A stretch of 64,000 nucleotides of DNA, from NCBI GenBank assembly GCA_016785225.1, contig JAFBJZ010000371.1:814001-878000 (forward strand). Reading direction: 5' to 3'. The position numbers were made by a program, and so were the translations under genes. The stretch is from Psettodes erumei. Lineage: Eukaryota > Chordata > Actinopteri > Pleuronectiformes > Psettodidae. How positions within the stretch are numbered: the first letter of the stretch is position 1; each line of letters begins with the position of its first letter. Shown here in pieces: positions 1-11,700 of the stretch. Below the pieces are notes generated by a model. It did no database searches. It was not told the origin of the DNA and saw only the letters and a list, made by a program, of their open reading frames with translations.

Positions 1-119
1 AAATTTCATGAGGATACTGTGGTTTAAAACCTTGAGGTTAAACTGTTTCAGAGTTCCCAAAAATAAAGCGTAAAGACAGCCAAAACCAAAATCAATGACA
101 AAATATGAAAATACAAAAT

Positions 120-610
120 AAAGAGGACCAGAGTTAGAAGCATAAGCATGACAACAGTTGGAGCAAAAAGATTACCAAATTTAAAGCATAAAGATAGCTC
201 AAAGTTAAAGCGTAAAAATGACCAAAGTTAGAGCACAAAGAAGATCAAAGTGAGAGTAAACATGATCAAAGTTCGGACATAAAGATGATCAAAGTTGGAG
301 CATGAACATGGCCAAAGATGGAGTGCAAACAGTACCATAGTTAGAGAATAAGCATGACCGAAGTTAGAGCATAAACATGTTCAAAGTTAGAGCGTAAGCA
401 CAAATGTAAATTAGCGCATAAAAATTAATTGTTAGTCTGACATAATTAAAGTCAGAGCGTAAAGATAGTGACGTTAAAGTGTAAGCATGACCAAATTTAG
501 AATGTAAAAATTTACAAAGTTAGAATGTAAAGATGACCAAAGTTACAGTGTAAAAATGATCATAGTTAAAGCATTAGATGACTGAAGTTAGAGAATAGTT
601 TATGTAGGTT
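120..610. repeat. Decayed minisatellite, unit about 20-23 bp
   Basis: A unit close to 'gaccaaagttagagcataaa' recurs many times with substitutions and small indels, for example around 190, 240, 290, 370, 490 and 540. The copies diverge enough that this is an old tandem array rather than a recently expanded one. No reading frame runs through it. Confidence 0.75.
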
Positions 611-1109
611 TTTGTCTTGGTTGATAAATAAGAATACTCAATAAATTAGCTTTGAAAGCATCCTCACTTTACTTTTAATGTCTAAAAATTCTGCACAGTA
701 GTTCTGAATTAGCATAAGTCAGCCATTACAGTCGGGCAATCGGCAAAGATTACCTTGCAGGACATTTTTGTGTTTTTGGTTTGTAGCTACTAAGGGCAGT
801 AATCATCATGAGAATGGCATGAAGGGAAAATGGTAGAAACAGGTCTTTATGCTTGAATTATTCCAGCTGGAATCAGTTCACTCTAATCACTACTGTTGCT
901 AAAACAGCAGTTTAACCTAACCATCAATGCTGCTGTGATGTCCCTCACGTGAGGCTTACTGTGTTGCCTTGACAACCATATGATGTTTAAAGTGTATTAT
1001 TTTTTATTGGGGTGGGGTGGGGGTGGGTGGGGGGGGTCATCTCTTTAGATCGATGGTCTGGGATTACAGCCTACACACTCTGCTGTTCTTACATAACAAA
1101 CATACAGAG

Positions 1110-2040
1110 GATGGTAAAGTGATGCCGAGGAAACAGAAACAGGAAATAAAAAAGATGAAGAAAAGGAGATGGAAGAAGAAAAGTGAGAGGAGAGCAAATA
1201 TGAGAAGGAAAGGTGGGAAGGAAAAGAGATGGAAATGACACACCTCCAGAGTGAGGAGAAGGGAGGAAGAGAGGAGGAAATAAAGGAAAGATGACAGGAC
1301 ATGTAAGGAAATGAGTTGACAGGTGAGAAAAGAAAGATGAGAGGGAAGAAGGATAAGAGGGAGCGAAAAGGAAGTGAGGAGACTCAGAGAAAAGAAAATG
1401 AAGACATGGAAAAATAGATGAGGATGGTAACGGAAAGGAGGCAAACAAGGGTTGGAAAAGGAAAAGAGCAGTTAAGGAAAGGAATTGAAAGAGGAAGGAG
1501 TGAAGGTAGGGAAAAGTTAAGGAAAAGCAGCAAATTAGGACAGGGGGAAGGCAATGATAAGGAGGAAGCAAAATGCAGAGATGAATGAAGGAGGAAAGAA
1601 ATGGAGAAGAGAAGAGAAGAGAAAATGATAGACAGTAAGTAAGGAAAGGACACAGATCAGGCCACAAGGAAAGGTGAGAGTAGTAAAAGAGGGGGAGTGA
1701 TAAAAGAGAGAGAATAATGGCAGAAATGAGGCCATAAAATTGAACACAAGAAAAGAAAATGAAATGAATAAAGAAGAGGAGACAAATAAGGGAAAGGAGC
1801 CAAATTATGAGAGGGTAAAAGGAAGTAAGGAGGGAAGGAAAGAACATGAAGAGATGGAAGAGGAAGAGGAAATGAAAAGCAGAAATGAAGCAAGGAAAGG
1901 AAAGGATGAGAAAAGGAAAGGAAAAAATAGGAGGAGGCAAGAACAGAAAATGGATCAAATGAAAAGAGAAGGAAAGGAAGAGATGAAAGGATGCCAAGAG
2001 GTAAAAAAAGGTAAAGTATCGAGAAAATTAAGTCACGACT
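1110..2040. repeat. Polypurine/polypyrimidine tract (about 0.9 kb)
   Basis: The plus strand is almost all A and G for over 900 bases, with only scattered pyrimidines, and the pattern resumes at 2220-2355. Such mirror-like purine tracts can adopt triplex (H-DNA) structures. The long open frame this leaves on the minus strand is a composition artefact: its translation is nearly all Ser, Phe, Leu and Pro. Confidence 0.85.
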
Positions 2041-2409
2041 CGTAAAGTTACGGATCGGCAGCAGGTGACAACACACACACTGACTACTGCACATATCAGC
2101 GAAACAACAAACACACATGCATTCCCCTTAACACACACACACAGGGCTGCAGAGAGAGACTCACCCAGAAGATCACCGACTCATTCTCCATGATGATGAA
2201 CTGAAAAGAAAAGAACAGATTGATGGAGGGAGGAAGAGGAAGAGATGATGGAAGATGGAAAAAAGAAGAGGAAGAAGAAGGAGAGGAGGTGTATCTGGAG
2301 AGGGAGGAAGAGAGAGAGATGAAGAGAGAGATGAAGAGAGAGAGGGAGAGGCAGGATGAGTGGAAGGCTGGTCGGTTCAGCCCACACACTGCTAGTATGA
2401 CACAGTGTG

Positions 2410-2429
2410 CATACCAGTGTGTGTTTGTG

Positions 2430-2474
<45 letters not shown>

Positions 2475-2475
2475 A
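2410..2475. repeat. (GT)n microsatellite
   Basis: An interrupted GT dinucleotide array follows directly after the second purine-rich block. It explains the His-Thr and Cys-Val repeat peptides that appear in translations of this stretch. Confidence 0.95.
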
Positions 2476-5108
2476 TGTGAGTGCACGCGTCGTCTCCCAC
2501 TCCAATGCGTGGGTTAGAAAACACACCTCTCTCTCGCTCACTCGCAAGTGGGGAGAGAGAGAGCGAGCGAGAGAGAGGGGGGCAAGCAGCGTGGGTGTAG
2601 AGGAGCGGCCCCGTTGCTGTGGCAACAATGCAATAGCAAAAAAAAATTGGGGGTTTCAGCATCTAAGCATCATCATCATCACCATCATCATTGACCAAGA
2701 TAACGAGATTTGGTGCATAACATGAAAAACTATTATATTATGATTGTATTTCAGTGTTCAAGTCAATGGCATTCCTCGACCAATCAGGGCAAACGTTGTT
2801 GGCAGCAGTAGTCACATGACTCAGCCATGACCCTCTCACCCGTCACTCAGCTGGAGGATCACTGACTGTGTTTACACCGAATTCTGACATGAGTCACTGT
2901 GATGGGCTGCCTCCATTCATGTCACTGTTGTTCGGTGCAGAACCCGTTCCCGCACGAGGACCGTCTGAACATTTGTGTTTTTTCACAGCTCATTCAAACC
3001 TGGCAGGAGGTCTGGAGCTCAGAATGGATTTGGAGCAGGTGCTCGGTTCCCTTTCCATGCCACTCACTCAGTGAGCAGTTTATTAGGAACACCGCCCTTG
3101 CTCTCAAACACCCGCACTACATCCGATCACGGATTCCACCAGTTGACGTGGTCGCATCCCAGAATTTCATGAACATGTTGGAGCGAATGCTTTACTGGTA
3201 ATGTCGAGATCACAGCAAAAAACACGATGGCAACAAAGTGACAAAGCATGTGACCAGCGTCTTTTTAAAACCACATTAATGTCATTTTGATTTCATGTTG
3301 GCAGAGGGAAAGTTTTTGCTCTTTTTCCATTCATCTTTCAAGAATTCCTCGCAAAATTTTTAGGTTGCACCTTCCTCTGGGGACCATGAATACCCACGCC
3401 ACTTTTCAGGGCGATGGCTAAGATGTGAAGCAGTGTGTCAGACGACAGATCATGCGCTGATAATGACGTGTACTTTGATTTGATCATGCTGAGCTTCGTT
3501 CAGTGTGATGATGAGCAAATGCTTTGACAATTTGTTTTGTGCTGAGATTAAAAAGAACATTTTTGTCTCCCCCAAGGACTCGGGTTTGTGTTGGAGTCAC
3601 GATCACAAACACTTTCGGGCTATAATCATTCATTACAAGGTGCATTAACTTTTTCATTACTGTTCAATAATAATAATTTCTAATAATATCGCAAACTAAT
3701 CATTGAACACAGTCAGACCTGAAAATTGATTAATTAAAAAATTAAATAACGGAGCAATTTAAAGAGCCACACTTGGTTGTTTTTTTTTTTTTTTTTTTTA
3801 CAAATAGAGCTTACTCCAGCAAGTCAGAAGAAATAAGTGGTGGATGAAACTGAAAACTTTTTTGGTGCTCAGCTGCAGCGCTCTTTTTACCTGAGCTACA
3901 GCGCCCTCTATTGGACCAAAGTAGCCTGCACACTTATATTTAGCTCCTAAAAAGTTTGGTTTGTGAGATGAACGGGGGTGGGGGGGGCACAAACTTCATC
4001 GGCTGGTGTCGTTGAGTGAACATCAGAACAGCCTTGAAGGAGTCCGCGTCTCCACCCACCACCTGCAGGTGAAGAGCCACACCTGTGGGAGGCATCAGAA
4101 ACACGCAGAGGCACATTCAATCTCCGCGTTTTTCTGCACCGTCGGATAACCGCTTTCCCACCGAGAACCGCCGATCTACCTTTTGTGAATATACATTTAA
4201 TTTTTTTTTCGGGCTGAAATGCTGACTGTCTGGTTACCGTGGCAACTGGCCACATGCAGAGGATTACAGCGCTCTATTTGACATGTGTATCTGAGGTGTG
4301 TTCAGGTGCACCGACAGCAGTGTCAGGTCTTAACAAATCCCCAGGGACGAGCTCTGCGCCGGGGATAAACAGAGGCTGTTTAGCTGCTGAACGAACACGC
4401 TGTTAATACTTTACTGGCTGATCTGACGGTTTCCAAACATAAATTACATTTATATGTAAATTCTATCTAACATTTCAGAGATTCCTTTTACTTCTTATGG
4501 GGGTGGGGTGGGGGGTGGACTTCTTATTTATTTTTAGTTTTTCATTCAGCTAATTATGATTCCTTAAGTTGCTATGTTTTATATTTAATATTGGCTTTTA
4601 TTTTTGTTTAAACTCCGGGTATCATTGTTTTGTAATTTCTTGTTTTCGTCAGCTTGTTTCGTGGTGGAGTGACGCGTGTCTCCTTTCAGAGCCAGACCAT
4701 GGCCGTCGAGACAAATCAGTGAGTAAATATCACCATGGGGTTGTAGACAAATGATCTCCAGCCACAACGGGGGTTTTTTTTTCCCGTGTTTGCATCAGCT
4801 GTTCGAATTGAATCCACTCAAACACAAAATCATCTCATTTTATTTGAATACTGAGCACATTTATTTTGAATTAGAAAAAAAAAGTTTTTTCCAACAAGCC
4901 AGGAAAAACGACATCAGGACTTCATGTTAGTGCAGGATGATGGAGAACATTAAAAAAATCCTAGAAATCAACTACTCTAAGCCAACTACTTTTAATTACT
5001 GTAATCGGACTGTAAGCTTTACTGCTTACTTTGTGTAACTGTTGTTTTGATTCTACATACTGTTCAGTCGCAATTGTACAGTCTCTTTGTTTCAGGTGTG
5101 CGTTTGTT

Positions 5109-6633
5109 TTACTTCTCCTTTTGTCCCTTCAGTAACAGATCCATGTACGCTCCGGTCACCAGACTCTCCTGTGACACACCCAGCTGCTCCATCAGATCCT
5201 CGGCCACCTAAAAAAAAACCAAAGCCTAAACAGCAACAAAAAAACATGCACAACAGCTCTCCACAACCAAACCATCTCCAACATGAGGTTTTAAATCATG
5301 TATGCGTGAGAGAAAGCTGCTGTATGTTCAACCAAATCAAACTTTTGACTTGTGCAGTTTGATCTTGAACACATCCCAACCACCAGAGAGGCCGTGTCGT
5401 GTGTTTCGATGTTCAGAACTTACCCGTTGTCCATCTTCGACCGTCTGCTCGGGTCGCATCACCACCTACAGACACACAGAAGCGCAAACGGGTTATTCTT
5501 GGTTCCCACTCACGTCGGCCGGGATTTAGTTTCTCTCAATGTTTTTTTTTCTCCGCATCTTTTGTTCCCCCCTCGCAGCTCTGCAACCTGTTCCTCTCTC
5601 CAATCTTTTCATAAAAGCTGTTGTTGTGCGGGAGTCACCAAAGCCGTGACAACGCAGCTTTTCTCGTACGACCAGTGACATCGATCCCTCCAGAAATGAA
5701 GAGGGCTAGGTCGGTGTTGAAGCATCCTCACCAAATAAGCTTTGCAATGGCTTTTGGTCATTGGTCACTTATTTGCTTAAGTTGTGGACCTTTGTAGATG
5801 CCCCCCCCAAGAAAATACTGTGACTAAACCAGAGAAAAGGCCTCACATGATAATAAGAACAGTTGTTTGTTGATTGTCTGCTGACCACGGATCAAAAATT
5901 TGTGTCAGCATGAATTAAAAGACAATTTGTGTGTGTGCGGACCTCCAGCTCCATGTAGTGTCCCAGTCCCTCCACCGCATCCAGGTGAACTCTGGTCTGA
6001 CCGATCAAGAACAGCCGTCGCTCCTTCCGCACTTCACCTTTGACCCCGAGGGCGTCCGACAGCACCGTCTATGAAGAGAGAAGAGAAGAAAAGAAAAGTT
6101 GAGTTAGAACGCTAAGTAAAGGCAGAAACACACACACAGGTTGGTGTTTTACCTGCAGACTGGCTGGGTCGTTGGTGGGACTGATGGAGTAACGGGACAG
6201 TTTGGGTCCGTCGGTGTCCGGACGCTCGTAGAAGATCAACTGACCAGACCCGTCCTGAGAACCAAACAAGCCAGTTTTACTCCTCCTTTATTCTATTATA
6301 TTTTTGTTTTTTTTTCTAATCTTACATAAGACGTAAGACAGGAGACCGCAAATGTTAATGGATGAGGGCCAAAACAACAACTTAATAAATAAAGATTGTT
6401 TCATAAAATTAGGTTTTTTTTTTATGAGCATCAGCACACCAGCTCAACCTGCAGCGTCGCTGCTGACCCACACCCACCATGAAATCTCGCAGCTTCAGTC
6501 GTCCTCGGCCGCAGTGGAAGAAGGTGTCACGCTGCCGGATGATCGTGCCCTCTGATTGGCTGAGCTGCGCTGCCTTGTCAGCAAACTGCGCCGGGTTGCT
6601 CACTTGCGCCTTGATCTCCACATTGGATGGCAT
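5109..6633 (-). CDS. CYTH-domain protein, class IV adenylate cyclase/thiamine triphosphatase-like
   Basis: Five exons join in phase: 6478-6633, 6153-6254, 5943-6068, 5424-5465 and 5109-5207, giving 174 aa from ATG (6633) to TAA (5109). All introns are GT-AG. The family folds into an eight-strand triphosphate tunnel that binds divalent metal and phosphate-bearing substrates. The N-terminus 'NVEIKA' (residues 4-9) fits the family's ExExK signature with Asn in place of the first Glu, as is common in CyaB-like members. Further charged strands follow: 'IIRQRDTFF', 'GRGRLKLRDF', 'LIFYERPD' and 'GHYMELEV'. It is shorter than human THTPA (about 230 aa) and looks closer to the bacterial CyaB-like branch. 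Substrate cannot be read from sequence: cyclase, triphosphatase or another phosphohydrolase are all possible. The 'ctcag' just upstream of the ATG suggests a 5' UTR exon further up, perhaps near 7.5-7.9 kb. Confidence 0.85.
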
Positions 6634-8315
6634 GTCTCTGCTGAGCACGTGCAAACATTCATAGGTTGCCCGACAGGTGTTTACCGATCACACTTTTCTT
6701 TGTTTACGATTATTATTTTTTTACATTTGACATTTTACATTTGAAAAAAAAATGATAATTGTACTGGATGTACACCAACCTTTTCATATTCAACCTAAAA
6801 TGAAGTTCATTTTAAAATAATAAATGAAATTTAGCCATCCAATGAATTTTTACATCAACCATTTAATTCAGATTTGAATAACTGTACATTTTGTGGGTCT
6901 GACATTTCTTTACCTCATGCAGATTAGCTAGGATCATCTGGGATGAGTTTCAATACTTGTTAACCTCCAAAGGCATGAACATCCAGAGTATATCATATGA
7001 AAACATATAGTTTGGTTTCAGCAAAAAATTGAACTTGGATGTAAAGACTGGATTATATTGTTGTTTCATAAAACTCCACCAAACTTTAATGGCCATTTTT
7101 TTCTTCTTATTTTCTTTGTTATTCTTCTTATTATTTTTACTTTAGTTATTATTTATTTAATTAAATTTCCTTACTTTTACTTTAATTTTTTTATATTGCT
7201 ACTACTTGCTCAGTTTTGTTGGCATTACTGTCTTGAAGCAGACCTTACTGTTTAACAGCGGTTCAATTAAAAAGAAAAAGCTTTGTTCACTAAAACAAAC
7301 TGAATTCTTTGGTCAATAGAATAAAGTAAAAATTATCAATATTTAAACAGTCTGACGTCTTCACTTTATGACGACGGTAGTTTAACCAGAAAGGTGCTGT
7401 GTGGTAAATAAAGGTATGAAAAACTAAATGTGTAGTGTCCAGCAGCTGCTGTTTACATTTAAATGGGTCAAATAAACGTGCATAAACTGTTACAACGTGG
7501 TAGGCTCGCGTTTCGTACGTCACAACTGCGCCTTCTTTACTGGAAACGTTTTAATTGGTGACATATAAACCCGGCGACACACTAGATTTATTATTTTAAT
7601 CGTGCAACGTCTGCACCGGAGCTTCTCACCTGCTCAGTGTTTCTCCATTGAACTCGACTGTATGTCGGTGAATGGGACTCGATTTTACCGCGAAAATCAC
7701 CGTCGGGGCGCTGATCTGAGAACAGCCAACAACCTCACACGGGGAGCCGGGTACAAACGGAAACTGATCACAGAGCAGCGCTGGAATGCGTCAGAGGCAC
7801 GGTCCTTCAGGGGTCTTTCCGGGTTCTCCTTCTTCCGGGTCCGAGGCCACCAAATGACACAGTACCGCCACCTGCTGGTTTGAAGGCCGAACATTTCTGG
7901 ACTTTTTCAAAATGTATTTATTGCGTTTGCTTTATTTGTTTGTGGAGGTACAGTTATGTAAGTTATCAACAATATGTGTATTTTTCATCTTCATATGGCT
8001 GAGTGAAGAGTCCAAGACAATATCTTGAAGCTTTATGTTTGTTTGTTTCTCAAGGTTGGTTGGTTGGTTGTGTTTTTTCTTTGTTTTGTTTTTGCGGTCA
8101 CATAACTTTACAGAAAATAACATAAATACAGAACAGCAGATTTTAAAATAAAATTACTGATGCTGACAAGACACTGCTTCTCTCTGATTGGCTTTTCATT
8201 TGTAACACTTACTGGTATGACATCATGTTGTGGCTGACAGTGTTTCTGTTTATACATGCTTACCTCCACTTTTATCTATGCTACTACATTTAGCTCATCA
8301 ATATAACTCTGGACC

Positions 8316-8349
<34 letters not shown>

Positions 8350-8720
8350 TGTACTCGAGCGTGCGTGGGCTGCCTGGCATTACTGGGCTTCATGCTGGAG
8401 TGAAACAGTGAGCAAGAGAGCATCAGAAAGAGAGAGAGAGAGAGAGCAAGAGAGCGCAATGGAAGGGTGAGGGTGGGGGGATGGGGGCAGTGGTTAGTTG
8501 CCATTTAGCAAACACAAATCAGGAAAGCAGGAGCCTGATGAAAAGCACCACCGAGGACAAGACAAAGACACCTCTGAGTTTTTCTGTGAGTAAGAATAAC
8601 AACGACGATCACTTCGATTTATAGCAACAGTTGTATTGTTACAGAAGAGTTAATTATCCAGACTGCTGGGACTGCTAACTCCCCTCATTTCCATCCGTCC
8701 ATCTATTTGGGTGTCAAGAG
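6634..8720. other. Spacer between the CYTH gene and best3, with possible promoters
   Basis: Mostly AT-rich DNA with no coding exon I can support. The stretch at about 7500-7890 is richer in CpG and has two TTCCGG (ETS-type) motifs close together (about 7816-7840). It is a candidate start region for the minus-strand CYTH gene, whose ATG exon appears to be preceded by a spliced leader. A GT repeat (8317-8352) and a GA run (8430-8448) precede best3, whose 5' UTR probably lies in about 8500-8720. Promoter placement is inference. Confidence 0.4.
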
Positions 8721-11700
8721 ATGACAGTCACTTATTCAAGCAAAGTGGCCAATGCCACTTTCTTTAGTTTCCACCGGCTGCTGCTGCGTTGGAGGGGAAG
8801 CATCTACAAGCTGCTGTACCGGGAGTTCACCCTCTTCGTCCTGCTCTACACCGTCCTCAGCGTTGTGTACAGGTCACACACTCACACACACACAAACACA
8901 GCATGGGGAGCAAACAGTTAGAAATAAAAGCACCTGCTTCTTAACAGATCTGTGCATTATGTACAAATGTTTTCTATAAAGTTGTAATACTCAAGATGTT
9001 CATGAAATCAAGCCACATGTGTGCATTATAATGTCTTTAAGTAATGTTCATTAGTTAAAGATTATAAACCATAGAAAAGGCAGATTTTCCTGTTTGTTAT
9101 TTAAAGGACCCAAAGATCCTCCTAACCCTACAGACTGAAACCTTGAAGTATTTATTGGCTAGTCTTTTGAGGAGAAATGGAAACAAACAGCCAAGAAAAA
9201 AAAAGTGAAACAAAAATCAAACTAAATGACAGCATCGTTTTAACACTGGTGCTTAAATCAGGACTGATTCATAACTGCATTGTGACTTTTTAATTTGTCC
9301 ATGAGTCACTGTTGTCTGTGTCCTCTGTCCTGCAGGTTGGTCCTCTCTGAAGATCAGAAGAGACTGTTTGAGAAACTGTCCTTGTACTGCGACAAATATG
9401 CAGAGCAGATCCCCGTCACCTTTGTCCTTGGTATGTTTGACCATTTGCCGGCTGGCGACAAGAAGCTGTCATGGAACGACTATTAGAAATGACTTTCATA
9501 CACAACTGCAACGGCAAACACCTCTCAAGGAGCATGAAATGCTTTGCACAGATAGAATCGAAACAAACAAAACCTGAGGTCGCTCTGAGGCCGAAGCTTC
9601 CCATGGCTCACATTAGTCCTGGGACAGAGCTACACACTCCCCGACAAATGAGCGTTGTGTTTGTATGCTGCAGTGTTGTATGGTGTTGACTGTCAGAGAT
9701 GATTCACCGACTAACAACTAGACTGAAACTGAAGTCGATAAAAACTGAAAAAATAACTGCAGAGAACCATGAAGAACAGAGCGTTGCAGCATTCAGTTGC
9801 CTTATTAGCCACTTGTTAATGGAAGCAGATCATTAAAGAGCAGAGAAGGGGCTAAAAGCAGGATGAGTGTTTGTGTAGCATATCTGACAGAGCACACAGT
9901 ATGTGTGTTGCCTCAGTGGTTTTCTGTTAAACTGAAAACAGCCTTGTGTTCCCCGAGTCCGTCGTATCCTCAGCGGGCTCGCTGATGTGAATCCATGGTA
10001 ATGGAGGGAGTAAATTGTTTCTGACTCGGTTTGTGTTTGTGTTCCAGGGTTTTACGTGACTCTGGTGGTGAATCGATGGTGGAATCAGTTCGTCAACCTG
10101 CCCTGGCCCGACAGACTCATGTTCCACATCTCTAGGTGCTTTCAGACTGCTCCCACACTAAAATATGTTTAAGGCATTGGTCAGTGTAGTTAGTGAAACA
10201 GTGAGACAGAATAAAATTGTGTAAAAGCACAAGTCTAAGTCTAAAAACAGACAGTAGGTTTGGTGACGGGTCACCTCAGTGATCACAGTAAATGGACAGA
10301 GTCAGTAGCTATAAGGTGTTGTTTATGTCACTGTGTGTCCGCCAGCTGTGTTCATGGGAAAGATGAATATGGCCGCCTGCTGCGCAGGACCCTGGTACGT
10401 TACGTGAACCTGACGTCGCTCCTCATCTTCCGATCCGTCAGCACTGCCGTCTGCAAACGATTCCCCACCATGGACCATGTGGTGGAGGCAGGTGAGAGCC
10501 TTTGTGCTGGGTTTCCCACTGGAAACCAAATATTATCGCTGGTATTCATGGACGGACATGGACATGTGGGCCCCCACCCCTCCTGTACAAGAGCCAGACC
10601 CCAGACCGAAAGAGACACAGTGTCACTTTGTGGCAGTTTTGTGATGTGTTCAGCATATCCAGTAGATGTATGTTGTGTGTGCTAACCTAGCGGTCCATGC
10701 TGTGGGAGTGTGCCTGAAACCAATAAAAGTCAGGCGGAGTTCAGCTCCTTCCCGGCTGTGTCTCTTCCTGATGTGGCCCCGGGGACCGGCTTGTTAGACA
10801 GAGCAGAGCTTCTGGTGACCTGAGCGTCCCTTTCATAAGGTTGTGCTCCGAGTTAAAGACTCAGACTTCAACAACACAGTCTGGATGTCTGTAGGAGTCT
10901 GTGGGATTCCTACAGTATCTCTAATGTAAAGACCTGCAATTGGATCTGTCCCTCAGTCTAAGCAGTACCAAGATGACCAAGTCTGCCGCTAATGCAGCTC
11001 CTCCTTCAGACTTTAGCTGCTCCAGCTATTTGGTTTTAATCACGTGAAATTCTTTAATCAGACTTTCTACCTGTTTATCACCACACCTGTAGGTTTCATG
11101 ACTCCGGAGGAGAGGAAGGTGTTTGACAACATCCGCTCTCCTCACCTGAAGTACTGGATCCCCGTGGTCTGGTTCTCCAACCTGGCGTCGAAGGCTCGGC
11201 AGGAAGGACGCATCCAAGACAGCATCGACCTGCAGAACATTCTCAATGTGACCGATGGGATTACACTAAAACTTGTATCACAGAAATGTATAGACATGTA
11301 GAGGGTAAAAAACACAATTAAGTTTGAACAAAATAATTTCACAAAAGTGCACCAGCTAATTCATGAAATCTATGACCGATGAACTCATCCTCAGAATGAA
11401 GTGTTGAATCGCTGCTCCAGCTGCCTCAATGAAATGCAGGATTTCTTCAGAATATATTCACAAATGTTTCATTTTAAATTAATACAAATGTCATATGATC
11501 GAAAGGACATCAGCACTGTAGCTACACCATTAGAACTGGGGTGAATTTTTTGCCTTTAGTGCAGCTGAGATAAACAAGGGAGTCATTTCGGACAAAGGGG
11601 CACTTGGGGGTGACTACAGGGGCAGAATTGGCCTGAAGTGCCTCTCTGTCCTGATGTTAGCGCAGGAGTGAAGCATGGGAAGCATCCCCATTATGGTACA

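Larger units (their letters stand above)
1..5108. other. Intergenic region, repeat-rich, no convincing gene
   Basis: I see no multi-exon coding structure here on either strand. It holds a decayed minisatellite (about 120-610), a G-rich run near 1010-1036, a long polypurine tract (about 1110-2040 and again 2220-2355), a GT repeat near 2415-2475, GA-rich sequence near 2550-2580, a T-run at about 3780-3799 and another G-rich run at about 4500-4518. Two AATAAA signals for the minus strand (4838-4843 and 4860-4865) lie about 250 bases beyond the stop of the neighbouring CYTH gene and probably end its transcript. Sequence near 3060-3100 resembles the ends of a common fish repeat containing a 'tttattaggaacacc' motif, but I could not define its borders. 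Confidence 0.6.

Noticed and set aside
1089..1997. 302-codon minus-strand open frame
   Set aside because: It lies in the polypurine tract. The translation is almost only Ser, Phe, Leu and Pro, and overlapping frames on the same strand are equally open, which is a composition effect.
2868..3201. Overlapping plus-strand frames of 68-100 codons
   Set aside because: No splice sites, no family match, and the segment includes what looks like a dispersed repeat end.
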